Shown in pieces: positions 30,693 to 32,912 of a stretch of 32,912 nucleotides of DNA. This DNA comes from Nitrospira sp. (GTDB lineage: Bacteria; Nitrospirota; Nitrospiria; Nitrospirales; Nitrospiraceae), in assembly GCA_029879905.1 (NCBI GenBank), contig JAOUPN010000009.1, positions 1-32,912 on the forward strand, in the 5' to 3' direction. A program made the position numbers and the translations under genes. Position 1 is the first letter of the stretch. Each line of letters begins with the position of its first letter. The notes beneath the pieces are model-generated. The model was not told the DNA's origin, ran no database searches, and saw only the letters and a list, made by a program, of their open reading frames with translations.

Positions 30693-31703
30693 ATGGCTAA
30701 CGAACGCGATTCCATGTCACCCACGATGATAGGCCTTGGAGTGTTATGGCCGACATGTTGGACGGGTCTGCCGATTAAGCTGGCATTCGCCGTACTCGCG
30801 TTTGCGCTCGGATGGCTGGAGTTGGAGGGGAGGATCGGTCTGGCATTCCTCATGTTGTTAGGCAGCCCCTTCACAATTTTTGGCGTTCCTCTTATTGCTG
30901 TTGGTCTCGAAGGTCATTTCGGCGAAGGGATCGGGCTGCCTCTTTTATTTCTTTTGGCTATCCCCATCGACATCTGGGCATTTGGCATAGTTGCGAGGAC
31001 CTATTTTCTTGAACGGTTTAGGAAAGAGCCGCCTGAAGGTCTAGGTTTCAAACTCTGGTGGAAATCGGCCGTGGTCGGTGCGTTCTTTTTGCCGGCGTTA
31101 TGGTTTGTGGTGAGTCTTGTCACCGAGGTTGCTGTCTCAACTTCTCATTCGCTCTCCCAAATGGAGAGCTTGAGGCTTGTGTTCAACACGGGACTCCCAA
31201 TTGCGGAGAGGATCGGCCTTGAAGTCACGATTTGGGGGACGGTCTCCTTTATGGTTTTAGCCGTACTGTTGACCGTTGGGATCTCTTGGATCGGGCGAAT
31301 CATTCGTGACATTGCCAATGTTGCGCCTCCGTTGTCGGATAATTACCAAGCCTTGATCACCCGCTGGGACCTGATGCGTGTGCCAAGCGACCAGGCGATG
31401 TTTATGACTGCGATAACGGGCACGGGTGTCGTCCTCGCCCTTCTGTTTTGGGCCGTACTCCCTGTTACGACACCGCATCCTCATGAATGCTGTGCACAAG
31501 AGCAAGTCAAAGCAGAGCCTCCCTTCAAACCGATTGACGTCTTGTCCCAAAATGAAGAGGAAATTGCGAAACTTGAGGCGTTGGTTCTTGCGGTAGAACA
31601 GAGCAAGGAACCTGGAAAAACCGCAACGGAAAATGGTAAAGGAAAGGGCGGAGGAAAGGTTAAGAGCCAAAAGACCGAAGGTTCACCGGCCGTCACGGAA
31701 TAG
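30693..31703 (+). CDS. Uncharacterised six-helix membrane protein of the respiratory operon
   Basis: A 336-residue protein I cannot assign to a family. About six hydrophobic helices are visible, in the first 265 or so residues, rich in Gly/Leu and with conserved-looking turns such as WWKSAVVGAFFLPALWFVV and MVLAVLLTVGISWIGRIIRD. After the last helix comes TTPHPHECCAQE, a cluster of two His and two Cys that could bind a metal, followed by a 70-residue Lys/Gly/Glu-rich disordered tail. No haem motif is present. ATG 30693 is preferred over TTG 30687. It lies 31 bases after cytochrome b and 19 before the second bd-like gene, so it should be an accessory or assembly component of this complex. That role is inference from position. 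Confidence 0.75.
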   Translation: MANERDSMSPTMIGLGVLWPTCWTGLPIKLAFAVLAFALGWLELEGRIGLAFLMLLGSPFTIFGVPLIAVGLEGHFGEGIGLPLLFLLAIPIDIWAFGIVARTYFLERFRKEPPEGLGFKLWWKSAVVGAFFLPALWFVVSLVTEVAVSTSHSLSQMESLRLVFNTGLPIAERIGLEVTIWGTVSFMVLAVLLTVGISWIGRIIRDIANVAPPLSDNYQALITRWDLMRVPSDQAMFMTAITGTGVVLALLFWAVLPVTTPHPHECCAQEQVKAEPPFKPIDVLSQNEEEIAKLEALVLAVEQSKEPGKTATENGKGKGGGKVKSQKTEGSPAVTE

Positions 31704-31722
31704 TAACTTGCGAGGTGAAGAG

Positions 31723-32912
31723 GTGAGTGTCATACGACAGGGGGTTGGAACGATTCGACAAGCTCTTCGGGCCGATCAGGGGCAAGTGAGGTGGTTGACG
31801 GGGTTCTTGCTCATGGCAGGGATGCTGGCTCTGCCCTCACTGGGTATTGCGGGGGAGGGAACCGCAGCCGGGCCAACGGAGTATCGTGATATTCCGTATA
31901 TCGGCAGTCGGAATCTTGTCTGGATTGTCGCTCAATTGCATCTTCTCCTTGCGGGATTTGTGTTGGGAGTGCCTATTTTTGCGTGGTTGTGTGAGGTCAT
32001 TGCGTGGAGAGGCGGTGAGCCTCGCTACGAAAAACTTGCCAAGGAGTTCACCAAGCTTCTTACGTCAGCCTATGCGACTACCGCACTGTTCGGTGGCATT
32101 CTGTTGTTTTTATTAGTGGCGTTTTATCCCAAGCTGATGAATTATTTGACGGATATCTTCTTCCCGTCATTTCTCCTCTATTGCCTGCTGTTCCTGTTTG
32201 AGACTGCAACGCTCTATCTCTATTGGTATGGCTGGGACGCCATGCAAGGTGGACGTAAGAAAACCCTGCACGTCTTTCTGGGCTTCCTCCTCAATTTCTT
32301 TGCGTTATTTATTATGATCGTGCCCAATGCGTGGGCAACATTTCAATCAAGTCCGGTGGTGATTTCCGACGGAACAGCGTTCGAACGTGCATGGGCTGCG
32401 ACCTGGAATCCCACATGGTGGCCGATCAACATCCATCGATTGATCGCGAACGTCGTTCTCGGTGGGTATATCTGTGGCGCCTATGCGGGAGTGCGGTACC
32501 TGTCGGCCAAATACAAAGAAGACCGGGAACATTATGATTGGATGGGGTATGTCGGTAACTTTATCGGCGTGTTCGGTCTCCTGGCGTTGCCCTTTGCCGG
32601 TTACTGGTTGATGCGGGAAATCTATCAGTATAACCAACAGATGGGCATCACGCTCATGGGAGGTTTTCTGTCCTGGCTTTTCATTATTCAGGCCATGCTG
32701 ATCGGAGTCTTGTTCCTCGGGTCAAACTATTATTTCTGGTTGGGGATTACCTATCGGATCCCAGGATCGGAAACGCAATATCGCAAACCGATGCTGTGGA
32801 TGCTGGTCAGTCTATTACTGTGTCTTGCCGTTTGGATGACCCCGCACTCCCTGGTTGCTAGTGTGGAAGAAGCGCAGAAAATGGGAGGTGCGCACCATCC
32901 GCTCCTTGGCGT
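31723..32912 (+). CDS. Cytochrome bd-like subunit I homologue, copy B (incomplete at window end)
   Basis: An open frame from GTG 31723 to the end of the window, 396 codons so far. An AGGTGAAGAG ribosome binding site lies directly before it. It begins with a signal/anchor segment (about 25-44), then aligns along its length with copy A at 26016: both have an Asn-Arg or Arg-Asn turn, then VWIVAQLH with His73 here, a PRY basic segment, GWDAMQGGRKK, NIHRLIANVVLGG, and REHYDWMGYVGNF with LGSNYYFW later. Identity looks moderate, so this is an old duplication or two members of one family. Several His and aromatic positions are shared. The gene continues beyond 32912, so the C-terminal ligands and any CydB partner cannot be judged. 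Confidence 0.8.
   Translation, partial: MSVIRQGVGTIRQALRADQGQVRWLTGFLLMAGMLALPSLGIAGEGTAAGPTEYRDIPYIGSRNLVWIVAQLHLLLAGFVLGVPIFAWLCEVIAWRGGEPRYEKLAKEFTKLLTSAYATTALFGGILLFLLVAFYPKLMNYLTDIFFPSFLLYCLLFLFETATLYLYWYGWDAMQGGRKKTLHVFLGFLLNFFALFIMIVPNAWATFQSSPVVISDGTAFERAWAATWNPTWWPINIHRLIANVVLGGYICGAYAGVRYLSAKYKEDREHYDWMGYVGNFIGVFGLLALPFAGYWLMREIYQYNQQMGITLMGGFLSWLFIIQAMLIGVLFLGSNYYFWLGITYRIPGSETQYRKPMLWMLVSLLLCLAVWMTPHSLVASVEEAQKMGGAHHPLLG

Noticed and set aside
1-32912. CRISPR array, phage or rRNA genes
   Set aside because: Looked for evenly spaced direct repeats, phage structural or integrase genes and rRNA motifs; none seen.

Overview
The window looks like a chromosomal segment of a Nitrospira-type bacterium (phylum Nitrospirota). 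Three things suggest this: a hopanoid/MEP-pathway gene neighbourhood, an Mla-type lipid transporter implying an outer membrane, and a quinol:cytochrome c operon (Rieske, cytochrome b, anchored c-type cytochromes) flanked by two divergent cytochrome bd-like subunit I paralogues, an arrangement I associate with Nitrospira. The assignment rests on protein character only, since no rRNA is present. Every gene I can support lies on the + strand.

Layout. (1) 1-1832: the last 41 codons of an IS630-type transposase, then two overlapping helical ORFs in different frames that look like the remains of one large gene. (2) 2337-3149: a class 3 lipase. (3) 3353-8183: ispH and smc. (4) 8222-11342: a promoter, then squalene-hopene cyclase (shc) translationally coupled to hpnG. 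(5) 11381-15450: mlaE, mlaF, mlaD, mlaC and an Omp85-type beta-barrel, with a palindromic repeat between mlaE and mlaF. (6) 15719-18874: dxs and ispG. (7) 19000-20289: a polytopic GT87-like glycosyltransferase. (8) 20342-22100: a patch with tRNA-Cys, a repeat/hairpin, a decayed hicBA toxin-antitoxin locus that keeps its promoter, and a methyltransferase. (9) 22610-25003: hpnH behind a good promoter and two uncharacterised proteins, closed by a strong intrinsic terminator. (10) 25217-32912 (runs off the end): a respiratory operon with a cytochrome c lipoprotein, bd-like subunit A, membrane-anchored cytochrome c, Rieske protein with a PRC-barrel-like N-terminus, b6-type cytochrome b, an unknown 6-TM protein and bd-like subunit B.

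How the genes fit together. Dxs, IspG and IspH act at the start and end of the MEP pathway and supply IPP/DMAPP. Shc cyclises squalene to hopene, HpnH adds the adenosyl group, and HpnG removes adenine. The Mla block, apparently co-transcribed with shc-hpnG, is a plausible lipid (perhaps hopanoid) trafficking route ending in a POTRA-less Omp85 barrel instead of MlaA. The last 8 kb is energy metabolism: a bc-type complex packaged with bd-like membrane subunits, most likely moving electrons between the quinone pool and periplasmic cytochrome c.

The most unusual items are the bc/bd-like hybrid operon, the hopanoid-Mla-barrel linkage, the decayed hicBA locus with intact control region, and a His-to-Asn change at a cofactor-site position of Dxs.
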